A DNA stretch of 7,990 nucleotides from Azorhizobium sp943369575 (GTDB lineage: Bacteria; Pseudomonadota; Alphaproteobacteria; Rhizobiales; Xanthobacteraceae): contig CALRNP020000251.1 in assembly GCA_943369575.1 (NCBI GenBank), positions 1 to 7,990 on the forward strand. Reading direction: 5' to 3'. This document shows positions 1 to 6,638 of this stretch, in pieces; the first letter of the stretch is position 1; each line of letters starts with the position of its first letter. The position numbers were made by a program, and so were the translations under genes. The notes below the pieces were generated by a model, which had not been told where the DNA came from, did no database searches, and was given only the letters and a program-made list of their open reading frames with translations.

Positions 1-438
1 TGCGCCGCCAAGGCCGCCATCGTCGCCCGCGACGAGACCGAGACCGGCGACCGCGCTTTGCTCAATCTCGGCCATACCTTCGGCCACGCCTTGGAGGCGG
101 GGGCCGGCTTCTCCCAACGCCTGCTCCACGGCGAGGCGGTGTCCATCGGCATGTGCCTGGCCTTCGCCTATTCCGCCCGGCTCGGCCTGTGCTCGGGCCA
201 GGATGCGGTGCGGGCGCAGCGCCATCTGGAGGCGGTGGGCCTGCCCACCCGCATCGCCGACGTGCCCGGCGACCTGCCCGATACCGACGGCCTGATGACC
301 CTGATCGCCCAGGACAAGAAGGTCTCGCGCGGCGCGCTCACCTTCATCCTGGCCCGTGGCATCGGCGCGGCCTTCGTGGCCAAGGACGTGGACGCCGCCA
401 GCGTGCGCGCCTTCCTGGAAGAGATGCGGGCGGCCTGA
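1..438 (+). CDS. aroB: 3-dehydroquinate synthase, C-terminal part (5' end cut by window)
   Basis: This is the last 145 residues of 3-dehydroquinate synthase, which converts DAHP to 3-dehydroquinate in the second step of the shikimate pathway, in the cytoplasm, using NAD and a metal ion. The frame is open from base 1 and ends at TGA 436-438. The stretch KAAIVARDE (window residues 4-12) is followed by LLNLGHTFGHALE (20-32) and LLHGEAV (41-47). His25 and His43 correspond to two of the zinc ligands of the E. coli enzyme (His247 and His264 there); the glutamate ligand lies upstream of the window. The conserved AQDKK segment follows near the C-terminus. The family is usually about 360-380 residues, so roughly 40 percent is visible. 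No clear intrinsic terminator follows the stop. Identity is firm; the start cannot be seen. Confidence 0.95.
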   Translation, partial: CAAKAAIVARDETETGDRALLNLGHTFGHALEAGAGFSQRLLHGEAVSIGMCLAFAYSARLGLCSGQDAVRAQRHLEAVGLPTRIADVPGDLPDTDGLMTLIAQDKKVSRGALTFILARGIGAAFVAKDVDAASVRAFLEEMRAA

Positions 439-507
439 GGGACTCCTGCCGCGCTGCAGCATCTGCGGCGCAGCAGAAATCCATGCGGTGTGCGGTGTGC
501 CGCCCCA

Positions 508-536
508 TTGCCGGACGCGTCCGACAGCGTTATTAG
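508..536 (+). promoter_or_regulatory. Candidate housekeeping sigma promoter for the lysC leader
   Basis: TTGCCG (508-513) and TATTAG (531-536) are separated by exactly 17 bases, a good fit to the TTGNNN / TATNNT-type promoters of alphaproteobacteria. Transcription would start near 543, giving about 45 untranslated bases before the small open frame at 589. This is the best -35/-10 pair I found by eye in the 343-base aroB-lysC gap. The call rests on the match and spacing alone. Confidence 0.45.
512..523. promoter_or_regulatory. Perfect 12-bp palindrome in the promoter spacer (possible operator)
   Basis: CGGACGCGTCCG is identical on both strands and lies between the candidate -35 and -10 boxes, touching the end of the -35. 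A dimeric regulator bound here would block RNA polymerase. I do not recognise it as the site of a named regulator. The GC-rich background makes such palindromes more likely by chance. Confidence 0.35.
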
Positions 537-588
537 GCGCCCCACGTCATTACCCGCGGCGCCGTGAGCGTGCGGGAAGGGGTCAGGG

Positions 589-708
589 ATGTACCAGCCG
601 GCCGAAACCTATTCGTTTGCCACTGCCACCATGGGCACCATGGTCATTATGACCATGAAGACTCCCATGCGTGCGGCGTGCAAACCCCTGCGCCGCGCGC
701 GAAAATGA
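589..708 (+). CDS. Putative Thr/Met-rich leader peptide of lysC (39 aa)
   Basis: This small frame starts at ATG 589 and stops at TGA 706-708. It is preceded by GAAGGGG (576-582), a strong Shine-Dalgarno site six bases from the ATG. Residues 12-27 contain five Thr and five Met (the core reads ATMGTMVIMTMKTPM), plus one Ile and one Lys; the C-terminus is basic (PLRRARK). Thr, Met and Lys are end products of the pathway that the next gene, lysC, opens. Leader peptides rich in the regulated amino acid, such as thrL of E. coli, sense charged tRNA by ribosome stalling, and I infer the same role here. Hairpins that could exclude each other follow between 669 and 737. I know of no described leader of this kind for alphaproteobacterial lysC. 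A chance frame remains possible at this length. Confidence 0.5.
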   Translation: MYQPAETYSFATATMGTMVIMTMKTPMRAACKPLRRARK

Positions 709-748
709 TGCTGCGGCAGGGTGCGGGCCTCGCCCGCTGAACGGTTTT
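669..748 (+). promoter_or_regulatory. Candidate attenuator hairpins ahead of lysC
   Basis: Several pairings can be drawn. (1:2) 669-678 with 691-700 makes ten pairs, one a G-U. (2:3) 687-694 with 720-727 makes eight pairs, two of them G-U; alternatively 686-696 pairs with 713-721 with a two-base bulge. (3:4) GCGGGC-CTC-GCCCGC at 723-737 is a perfect six-pair hairpin, followed after seven bases by TTTT (745-748). Segment 1 starts at the last Met codon of the small frame, so a ribosome stalled on the Thr/Met cluster would cover it and free segment 2 to open the last hairpin. The U tract is short and displaced, so the last hairpin is a weak intrinsic terminator. It could instead act on translation, because GCCTC (727-731) can pair with GAGGC (770-774) in the lysC ribosome site. 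Confidence 0.4.
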
Positions 749-781
749 CCCATTCGGCATTTCTGAAGAGAGGCGCGAGCA

Positions 782-2044
782 ATGGCTCGGCTGGTCATGA
801 AGTTCGGCGGCACCTCTGTCGCCACCATCGAACGCATCCGCAATGTGGCGCGCCATGTGAAGCGCGAAGTGGACGCCGGCTACCAGGTGGCGGTGGTGGT
901 CTCCGCCATGTCCGGCAAGACCAATGAATTGGTCGGCTGGTGCAAGGAGTCCTCCGCGCTCTACGATCCGCGCGAATATGATGCGGTGGTCGCCTCGGGC
1001 GAGCAGGTCACGTCCGGCCTCCTAGCCATCACCTTGCAGGAACTGGGCATTGCGGCCCGCTCCTGGCAGGGCTGGCAGGTGCCCATCTCCACCGACGACG
1101 CCCACGGCTCTGCCCGCATCCTGGAGATCGACGGCACCGCGCTGACCGGGCAGATGGACACCGGGCAAGTGGCGGTGGTGGCCGGCTTCCAGGGCATTCA
1201 TCTGCCGTCCGGCCGCCTGACCACTTTGGGCCGGGGCGGCTCGGACACCAGTGCGGTGGCCATTGCCGCCGCCATCGGCGCCGAGCGCTGCGACATCTAT
1301 ACGGACGTGGACGGCGTCTACACCACCGATCCGCGCATGGTGCCCAAGGCCCGGCGGCTGGATCGCATCGCGTTCGAAGAAATGCTGGAAATGGCGTCGC
1401 TGGGGGCCAAGGTGCTTCAGGTGCGCTCCGTCGAGCTGGCCATGGTGCATCAGGTGCGCACCTTCGTGCGGTCCAGCTTCGAAGATCCCGATGCGCCCCA
1501 CATGGGCACCGTGGAAGCAGCCGGCACGCTGATCTGCGATGAGGAGGAAATCGTGGCAAACCAGATGGAAGCCCAGGTGGTCACGGGCATCGCCTTCGCC
1601 AGGGACGAGGCCCAGGTCTCGATCCGCCGCGTGGAAGACAAGCCCGGCATCGCCGCCTCCGTGTTCGGCCCGCTGGCCGAAGCCCACATCAATGTGGACA
1701 TGATCGTTCAGAACGTGTCCTCCGATGGCCGCTATACCGATATCACCTTCACCGTGCCCACCGCGGATTACGAGCGGGCCAAGTCCGTACTCGAGAATGC
1801 CAAGGACGCCATCGGGTTCGAAGTGGTGGAAGGGGCCGTGGACGTGACCAAGGTGTCGGTGATCGGCATCGGCATGCGCTCCCACGCCGGCGTCGCCGCC
1901 GATGCCTTCCGGGCGCTGGCGGGCAAGGGCATCAACATCCGCGCCATCACCACCTCCGAGATCAAAATCTCGATCCTGATCGATGCGGCCTATACCGAGC
2001 TTGCCGTGCGGACTCTGCATTCGCTATACGGGCTGGATAAGTAG
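782..2044 (+). CDS. lysC: Aspartate kinase (aspartokinase)
   Basis: Aspartokinase phosphorylates L-aspartate with ATP, the committed step to Lys (and the diaminopimelate of the cell wall), Thr, Met and Ile. The kinase domain covers about residues 1-250: KFGGTS (7-12) at the N-terminus, SGEQVTSGL (72-80), and GRGGSDTSA (150-158). Two ACT domains follow (about 268-345 and 355-420), with NVDMIVQNVS (304-313) and SEIKIS (392-397), the usual site of feedback inhibition by Lys and/or Thr. At 420 residues it is full length for the family. The ATG at 782 is preceded by GAAGAGAGG (765-773) at eight bases, and KFGGTS sits at the expected distance from it. Transcription probably starts upstream at the 508-536 promoter, through the Thr/Met-rich leader. 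The gene ends at TAG 2042-2044. Which amino acids inhibit it cannot be read from the sequence. Confidence 0.97.
   Translation: MARLVMKFGGTSVATIERIRNVARHVKREVDAGYQVAVVVSAMSGKTNELVGWCKESSALYDPREYDAVVASGEQVTSGLLAITLQELGIAARSWQGWQVPISTDDAHGSARILEIDGTALTGQMDTGQVAVVAGFQGIHLPSGRLTTLGRGGSDTSAVAIAAAIGAERCDIYTDVDGVYTTDPRMVPKARRLDRIAFEEMLEMASLGAKVLQVRSVELAMVHQVRTFVRSSFEDPDAPHMGTVEAAGTLICDEEEIVANQMEAQVVTGIAFARDEAQVSIRRVEDKPGIAASVFGPLAEAHINVDMIVQNVSSDGRYTDITFTVPTADYERAKSVLENAKDAIGFEVVEGAVDVTKVSVIGIGMRSHAGVAADAFRALAGKGINIRAITTSEIKISILIDAAYTELAVRTLHSLYGLDK
1541..1555 (+). promoter_or_regulatory. Possible internal ribosome site and GTG start within lysC
   Basis: GAGGAGG (1541-1547), in frame within lysC, stands five bases before GTG 1553-1555 (Val258). 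Starting here would give a 163-residue protein made only of the two ACT domains. Corynebacterium and Bacillus make a regulatory beta subunit of about this size from an in-frame start at the same place in their lysC genes. The DNA encodes Asp-Glu-Glu-Glu here, so the ribosome-site match could be a by-product of acidic codons. Confidence 0.35.
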
Positions 2045-2195
2045 GACGTCGCGTTTTTGCCTGCACCGCAGGCTTGGCGCTGCATCCTGATTCCAGGTTA
2101 AAGTCGCCCCGGGTTACAGTTGCCGGGGGGCGCCGTCCGCCGATCCGTCCCGGGTCGTCGGTCCCCGGCCACCCCTTCTCTTAAGGATGCGGTCG
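2045..2195. other. lysC-ptsP intergenic region with two small inverted repeats
   Basis: GCCTGC-ACC-GCAGGC (2059-2073) forms a perfect six-pair hairpin 14 bases after the lysC stop, but the T run (2054-2058) lies before it, not after. A second pairing, CCCCGG (2107-2112) with CCGGGG (2123-2128), has a ten-base loop and no T run. I see no convincing promoter. ptsP may be read through from lysC or start from a promoter I cannot recognise. Confidence 0.3.
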
Positions 2196-4463
2196 ATGCG
2201 TGGCGCGCTCGGCGGTCCCCGCGTGCTCTTGAGACGCCTCCGCGAAGTCATGGCGGAGCCGGTCAGCGCGCAGGATCGCCTGGATAAGATCGTGGTGCTG
2301 ATCGCTGCCAATATGGTGGCGGAAGTCTGCTCGGTCTATGTGCTGCGCGTCGACTCCACCCTGGAGCTCTATGCCACCGAAGGCCTGAACCGCGACGCTG
2401 TGCATCTCACCGTGATGCGCACCGACGAAGGCCTGGTGGGCCACGTCGCCCGCGAAGCCGAATCGTTGGCGCTGTCCGACGCCCAGAACCATCCGGAATT
2501 CTCCTACCGGCCGGAAACGGGCGAGGAGATCTACAACTCCTTCCTCGGCGTGCCGATCCTGCGCGGCGGCAATACGCTCGGCGTGCTGGTGGTGCAGAAC
2601 CGCGCCCGGCGCACCTATACCGACGAAGAGATCGAGGCGCTCCAGACCACCGCCATGGTGCTGGCGGAGATGATCGCCTCGGGCGAACTGACCGCTTTGG
2701 CCAAGCCCGGCGCCGAGCCGGCGGTGCGCCGGCCGCTGCACCTCACCGGCACGCCTTTGGCCGATGGGCTGGGCCTGGGCCATGTGGTGCTGCACGAGCC
2801 GCGCATCGTCATCACCAATGTGATCGCGGACGATCCGACCAAGGAAACCGCGCGGCTCGACGGCGCCATCGGCAAGCTGCGCGCCTCCATCGATCTGCTG
2901 CTGGAGGATGACGGCCTGTCCAAGGCCGGCGAGCATCGCGAGATCCTCGAAGCCTATCGCATGTTCGCCCATGACCGCGGCTGGATGCACCGGATGCGCG
3001 AGGCGGTGCTGTCCGGCCTCACCGCCGAGGGCGCGGTGGAGCGGGTGCAGTCCGACACCCGCGCCCGCATCATGCGCGCCTCCGACCCGTATCTGCGCGA
3101 GCGCCTGCACGATCTGGACGATCTGGCCAACCGGCTGCTGCGCGAACTCACCGGCCGCACCCGCGCCTCCGAGCGCTCGGACCTGCCGGAAAACGCCATT
3201 CTGGTCGCCCGCAACATGAGCCCGGCGGCGCTGCTGGACTATGACCGCACCCGCATTCGCGGCCTGGTGCTGGAAGAGGGCGGCACCACCAGCCATGTGA
3301 CCATCGTCGCCCGCGCCTTGGGCATCGCCGCCGTGGGCCAGGTGGAGAATGCGTCCGGGCTGGCGGAAACCGGCGATCCGGTGATCGTGGACGGGCAGGC
3401 CGGCGAGGTGCATCTGCGCCCGCCCGGCGACGTCGAAGAAGCCTATGCCGAGAAGGTGCGCTTCCGCGCCAAGCGGCAGGCGCGCTATGCGGCGCTGCGC
3501 GATATCCCGTGCGTCACCAAGGATGGGGTCGCCATCGACCTCAATCTGAATGCCGGCCTGCTGGTGGACCTGCCGCATATTGCCGAGACCGGCGCTGCGG
3601 GCATCGGCCTGTTCCGCACCGAATTGCAGTTCATGGTGGCCTCCACCTTCCCGCGCATTTCCGAGCAGCTGACCCTCTACCGGGCGGTGCTGGATGCGGC
3701 GGGCGAGCGCCCCGTCACCTTCCGCACCCTGGATATCGGCGGCGACAAGGTGCTGCCTTACATGCGCACGGTGGAGGAAGAGAACCCCGCCTTGGGCTGG
3801 CGCGCCATTCGCCTGGGCATCGACCGTCCCGGCCTGCTGCGCAGCCAGATCCGCGCCTTGCTGCGGGCCGGCGCGGGGCGCGAACTGCGCATGATGTTTC
3901 CCATGGTGGCGGACGTGGGCGAGTTCGATCAGGCGAAAGCCATCCTCGAGCGCGAACTGACCCACCTGCGCAAGCATGGTCACGCGCTGCCGGACAAGGT
4001 TTTCGTGGGCGCCATGGTGGAAGTGCCCTCGCTGCTGTTCCAGCTCGATGAGATGCTGTCGCGGGCGGACTTCCTGTCGGTGGGCTCCAACGATCTGGTG
4101 CAGTTCCTGTTCGCCGCCGACCGCTCCAACGTGCGGGTGGCCGACCGCTTCGATCCGCTGTCGCCGGCGGCCTTGCGGGCCTTCCGCATGGTGGCGGAGG
4201 CCGGCGAGCGCCATGGCAAGCCGGTGACGCTGTGCGGCGAACTGGCGTCGCGGCCGCTGGAGGCGGTGGCCTTGGCGGCGCTGGGCTATCGCTCGCTGTC
4301 GCTGTCGCCCGCATCGGTGGGGCCGGTGAAGTCGGTGGTGCTGGAACTGGACGTGGGCGCCGCCCGCGCCGTGCTCCAGCCGCTGCTGGACCAGACCGCC
4401 GGCGGGGTGGACGTGCGCGCGCGGCTGATGGAATTTGCCGAGAAGAGCGGCCTGCCGCTATAG
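2196..4463 (+). CDS. ptsP: Phosphoenolpyruvate-protein phosphotransferase, nitrogen PTS Enzyme I (EI-Ntr) with GAF domain
   Basis: EI-Ntr takes phosphate from PEP onto a histidine and passes it to NPr (PtsO) and then EIIA-Ntr (PtsN), a cytoplasmic relay that reports nitrogen state. Counting from the ATG at 2196 the protein has 755 residues. A GAF domain spans about 15-162 (binds glutamine in the Sinorhizobium protein), followed by the PEP-utiliser N-terminal region (about 180-300). The swivelling domain carries GGTTSH (362-367) with active His367. The C-terminal PEP-binding barrel (about 440-735) has GLFRTE (471-476), VEVPS (608-612), SVGSNDLVQF (628-637) and LCGEL (679-683) with the conserved Cys680. 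All key residues are present. An ATG at 2187 would add three residues, but AAGGA (2183-2187) overlaps it and is eight bases from 2196; relatives also begin MRxxLGGPRVLLRR, as I recall. A GC-rich hairpin follows the stop. Confidence 0.95.
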   Translation: MRGALGGPRVLLRRLREVMAEPVSAQDRLDKIVVLIAANMVAEVCSVYVLRVDSTLELYATEGLNRDAVHLTVMRTDEGLVGHVAREAESLALSDAQNHPEFSYRPETGEEIYNSFLGVPILRGGNTLGVLVVQNRARRTYTDEEIEALQTTAMVLAEMIASGELTALAKPGAEPAVRRPLHLTGTPLADGLGLGHVVLHEPRIVITNVIADDPTKETARLDGAIGKLRASIDLLLEDDGLSKAGEHREILEAYRMFAHDRGWMHRMREAVLSGLTAEGAVERVQSDTRARIMRASDPYLRERLHDLDDLANRLLRELTGRTRASERSDLPENAILVARNMSPAALLDYDRTRIRGLVLEEGGTTSHVTIVARALGIAAVGQVENASGLAETGDPVIVDGQAGEVHLRPPGDVEEAYAEKVRFRAKRQARYAALRDIPCVTKDGVAIDLNLNAGLLVDLPHIAETGAAGIGLFRTELQFMVASTFPRISEQLTLYRAVLDAAGERPVTFRTLDIGGDKVLPYMRTVEEENPALGWRAIRLGIDRPGLLRSQIRALLRAGAGRELRMMFPMVADVGEFDQAKAILERELTHLRKHGHALPDKVFVGAMVEVPSLLFQLDEMLSRADFLSVGSNDLVQFLFAADRSNVRVADRFDPLSPAALRAFRMVAEAGERHGKPVTLCGELASRPLEAVALAALGYRSLSLSPASVGPVKSVVLELDVGAARAVLQPLLDQTAGGVDVRARLMEFAEKSGLPL

Positions 4464-4473
4464 CGGGACCTGC

Positions 4474-4505
4474 GGCGCGGCTGCGGGCGACTTCGCCGCC
4501 GCGCC
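4474..4505 (+). terminator. Strong GC-rich hairpin after ptsP
   Basis: GGCGCGGC (4474-4481) pairs with GCCGCGCC (4498-4505), and inside it GGCG (4486-4489) pairs with CGCC (4494-4497) around the loop ACTT, with TGCG (4482-4485) bulged. That is 12 Watson-Crick pairs starting 11 bases after the ptsP stop. Only TT follows, so it lacks the U tract of a standard intrinsic terminator. It may protect the 3' end or cause a pause ahead of the pyrimidine-rich tract. Confidence 0.35.
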
Positions 4506-4549
4506 TTCGCGCCGGCCTCACCTCAATCCTGCTGGGTATCGTCCACTGA

Positions 4550-4600
4550 CCATCCTGTCTTCCGCCTTCGGGTTCCTCTCTCTTTCCGCTCTGCCGCTGC
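4550..4600 (+). other. Pyrimidine-rich tract upstream of prfA (possible rut site or 5' leader)
   Basis: About four fifths of the bases in 4551-4600 are C or T, with only one A, inside an otherwise balanced GC-rich region. C-rich, G-poor RNA with little structure is what Rho factor loads on. It lies between ptsP and prfA and could mark the end of the ptsP transcript, or simply be unstructured leader ahead of prfA. No clear promoter was seen here. Confidence 0.3.
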
Positions 4601-4619
4601 TGCGCCGCGCAGGTGCGGC

Positions 4620-5693
4620 ATGAGCATCGACCTGCCCACCGCCAAGCTCGACCAGGTGGTGGCCCGCCACGCCGAGGTGGAGGCGATGCTGGCCGCCGGC
4701 GCCGAGGGCGAGGAATATGTCCGCCTCGGGCGCGAATTCTCCGATCTGTCGCCGGTGGTGGAGCAGGTGCGGGCGCTGCGTGCCGCGGAAAAGGATCTGG
4801 CCGACGCCCGCGAGATGCTGGCGGACCCGGAAATGCGCGACCTCGCCCAGAGCGAGGTGGAGCGGCTGGAAGCCCAGCTGGACGCCCTCGCCAAGGAGGT
4901 GCGCATCGCCCTGCTGCCCAAGGACGCCATGGACGAGCGCGGCGTCATTTTGGAAGTGCGCGCCGGCACCGGCGGCGACGAGGCGGCGCTGTTCGCCGGC
5001 GATCTGTTCCGCATGTATTCCCGCTACGCCGCCGAAAAGGGCTGGAGCGTGGAGGTGCTCTCGGAAAGCGAGGGCTCCATGGGCGGCTACAAGGAAGTCA
5101 TCGCCGCCGTGCACGGGCGCGGCGCCTATGCGCGGCTGAAGTTCGAATCCGGCGTGCATCGGGTGCAGCGGGTGCCCGACACCGAGGCCTCCGGCCGCAT
5201 CCACACCTCCGCCGCCACCGTGGCGGTGCTGCCCGAGGCGGAAGAGGTGGACGTGGACATCAATGAGAGCGACCTGCGCATCGATGTCTATCGCGCCCAG
5301 GGCGCGGGCGGTCAGCATGTGAACAAGACCGAGAGCGCGGTGCGCATCACCCATCTGCCCACGGGCATCGTGGTGGCGGTGCAGGACGAGCGCTCGCAGC
5401 ATCGCAACAAGGCCCGCGCCATGGCCCTGCTGCGCTCGCGCATGCTGGACGAGGAGCGCCAGCGCCAGGATAGCGCCCGCTCCGCCGACCGGCGCGGGCA
5501 GGTGGGCTCGGGCGACCGCTCAGAACGCATCCGCACCTATAATTTTCCGCAAGGCCGCCTCACCGACCACCGCATCAACCTCACCCTCTACAAATTGGAG
5601 GAGGTGATCACCGGCCAGGCCCTGGACGAGGTGCTGGACGCGCTGATCACCGAGCATCAGGCCGGCCTGATGGCCGCCTCGGAGCGGGACTGA
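4620..5693 (+). CDS. prfA: Peptide chain release factor 1 (RF1)
   Basis: RF1 recognises UAA and UAG in the ribosomal A site and triggers release of the finished peptide. The protein has 357 residues, normal for the family. The helical N-terminal domain covers about 1-100. The stop-codon tripeptide of the PxT type is PDT (186-188), inside HRVQRVPDTEASGRIHTSA. The catalytic GGQ is at 230-232 in GAGGQHVNK, followed by TGIVVAVQDERSQHRNKARA, a standard RF1 segment. Gln232 is the residue that PrmC methylates, and prmC is the next gene, three bases after this stop. The ATG at 4620 has only a weak ribosome site (AGGTG, 4611-4615), but it gives the expected N-terminus. The release-factor family is unmistakable, and PDT rather than SPF marks it as RF1 and not RF2. 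Confidence 0.97.
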   Translation: MSIDLPTAKLDQVVARHAEVEAMLAAGAEGEEYVRLGREFSDLSPVVEQVRALRAAEKDLADAREMLADPEMRDLAQSEVERLEAQLDALAKEVRIALLPKDAMDERGVILEVRAGTGGDEAALFAGDLFRMYSRYAAEKGWSVEVLSESEGSMGGYKEVIAAVHGRGAYARLKFESGVHRVQRVPDTEASGRIHTSAATVAVLPEAEEVDVDINESDLRIDVYRAQGAGGQHVNKTESAVRITHLPTGIVVAVQDERSQHRNKARAMALLRSRMLDEERQRQDSARSADRRGQVGSGDRSERIRTYNFPQGRLTDHRINLTLYKLEEVITGQALDEVLDALITEHQAGLMAASERD

Positions 5694-5696
5694 GCC

Positions 5697-6563
5697 ATGG
5701 CGCCGTGGGCGCCGGGCACGGTAGGCGCCCTGCGCCGGGAGGCCGCCGCGCGGCTGGCTGAGGCGGGCATCGACAGCCCCGATCTCGACGCCGGCCTGCT
5801 GCTGGCCCATGCGCTGGGGCTATCTCCTGCCGCCGTGCGCGTCGCCGGGCCCGATCCGGTGAGCCCGGCGGGAGCGACGGCTTTCGTGCGGCTGCTGGCG
5901 CAGCGCCTCGCCGGTGTGCCGGTGGCGCGCATTCTGGGCGAGAAAGAATTCTGGAGCCTGCCCTTCACCCTTTCCCCCGAGACGCTGGTGCCGCGCCCGG
6001 ACACCGAGACCGTGGTGGAAGCGGCGCTCGATGCCCTCAAGGGGCGGGAGGGGCCGCTGCGGGTGCTGGATCTCGGCACCGGATCGGGAGCGATTCTCGC
6101 GGCGATTCTGGTGGAGCGGCCCGCGGCCTGGGGTCTGGGCATCGATCAATCCCCTGGCGCGGCGGCGGTCGCCCGCGACAATCTGGCGCGCGCGGGTTTG
6201 CGCGGACGCAGCGCCGTGCTGGTGGGCGACTGGTCGGCGGCGGTCGGCGGCACCTTCGATCTGGTGGTCTCCAACCCGCCTTACATCCCCTCCGGCGACA
6301 TTCCTGGGCTTGACCGTGACGTGCGCGAGAACGACCCCATGGCGGCGCTGGACGGCGGCGCCGACGGGCTTGTGGCCTATCGGGCCATAATCCAGGAGGC
6401 GCCACGGCTTCTGGCGCCCGGCGGCGTGCTGGTGCTGGAACTGGGCATCGGCCAGGAGCCGGAGGTGGCGGCGCTGCTGCGCGCCGCCGGCCTGCCGCCG
6501 CTCGGCCCGGCGCGGCGTGACCTTGGCGGCATTCCGCGAGCGCTGGCGGCGGCGCGCCCCTGA
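5697..6563 (+). CDS. prmC: Release factor glutamine N5-methyltransferase
   Basis: PrmC (HemK) uses S-adenosylmethionine to methylate the glutamine of the GGQ motif of RF1 and RF2, which raises release efficiency. The 288 residues show the family order: a helical substrate-binding N-terminal domain (about 1-75), then PVARILGEKEFWSLPF (75-90) and LVPRPDTE (97-104). The SAM-binding loop is VLDLGTGSGAI (123-133), with an acidic residue (Asp150) at the end of the next strand. The catalytic NPPY is at 193-196 in VVSNPPYIPS. The ATG at 5697 is three bases after the prfA stop, with GGAG at 5681-5684 inside the prfA end, so the two genes are surely co-transcribed and probably translationally coupled. 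This places the modifying enzyme directly with its substrate. Start and identity are well supported. Confidence 0.96.
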   Translation: MAPWAPGTVGALRREAAARLAEAGIDSPDLDAGLLLAHALGLSPAAVRVAGPDPVSPAGATAFVRLLAQRLAGVPVARILGEKEFWSLPFTLSPETLVPRPDTETVVEAALDALKGREGPLRVLDLGTGSGAILAAILVERPAAWGLGIDQSPGAAAVARDNLARAGLRGRSAVLVGDWSAAVGGTFDLVVSNPPYIPSGDIPGLDRDVRENDPMAALDGGADGLVAYRAIIQEAPRLLAPGGVLVLELGIGQEPEVAALLRAAGLPPLGPARRDLGGIPRALAAARP

Positions 6564-6638
6564 GCGGGTGGGCCGATGGCTGGGCACGCGCGTGCGACCG
6601 CTGATGTATTGCGGTGCGGCGCGGCCCGAAAAAATCGC

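Noticed and set aside
1022..2020. 332-codon minus-strand open frame opposite lysC
   Set aside because: It is an antisense shadow of lysC, with His/Gly/Asp-rich low-complexity output typical of the reverse of GC-rich coding DNA.
2059..2073. Hairpin GCCTGC-ACC-GCAGGC as the lysC terminator
   Set aside because: The T run lies upstream of the stem and only TT follows it, so it does not fit an intrinsic terminator on either strand.
2120..2139. TTGCCGG...GTCCG before ptsP resembling the lysC promoter/palindrome region
   Set aside because: No -10 box lies at the right distance, and the internal bases differ, so the likeness is probably composition.
2181..4214. 677-codon minus-strand open frame opposite ptsP
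   Set aside because: Its His/Gln/Ala/Gly-rich product has no recognisable domain, and the plus strand encodes a complete, motif-rich PtsP over the same bases.
5175..5183. PDT instead of PAT in the RF1 stop-codon recognition tripeptide as an altered specificity
   Set aside because: The middle residue of the PxT motif varies in RF1, and I believe PDT is normal in alphaproteobacteria. Pro and Thr are kept and the rest of the factor is standard.
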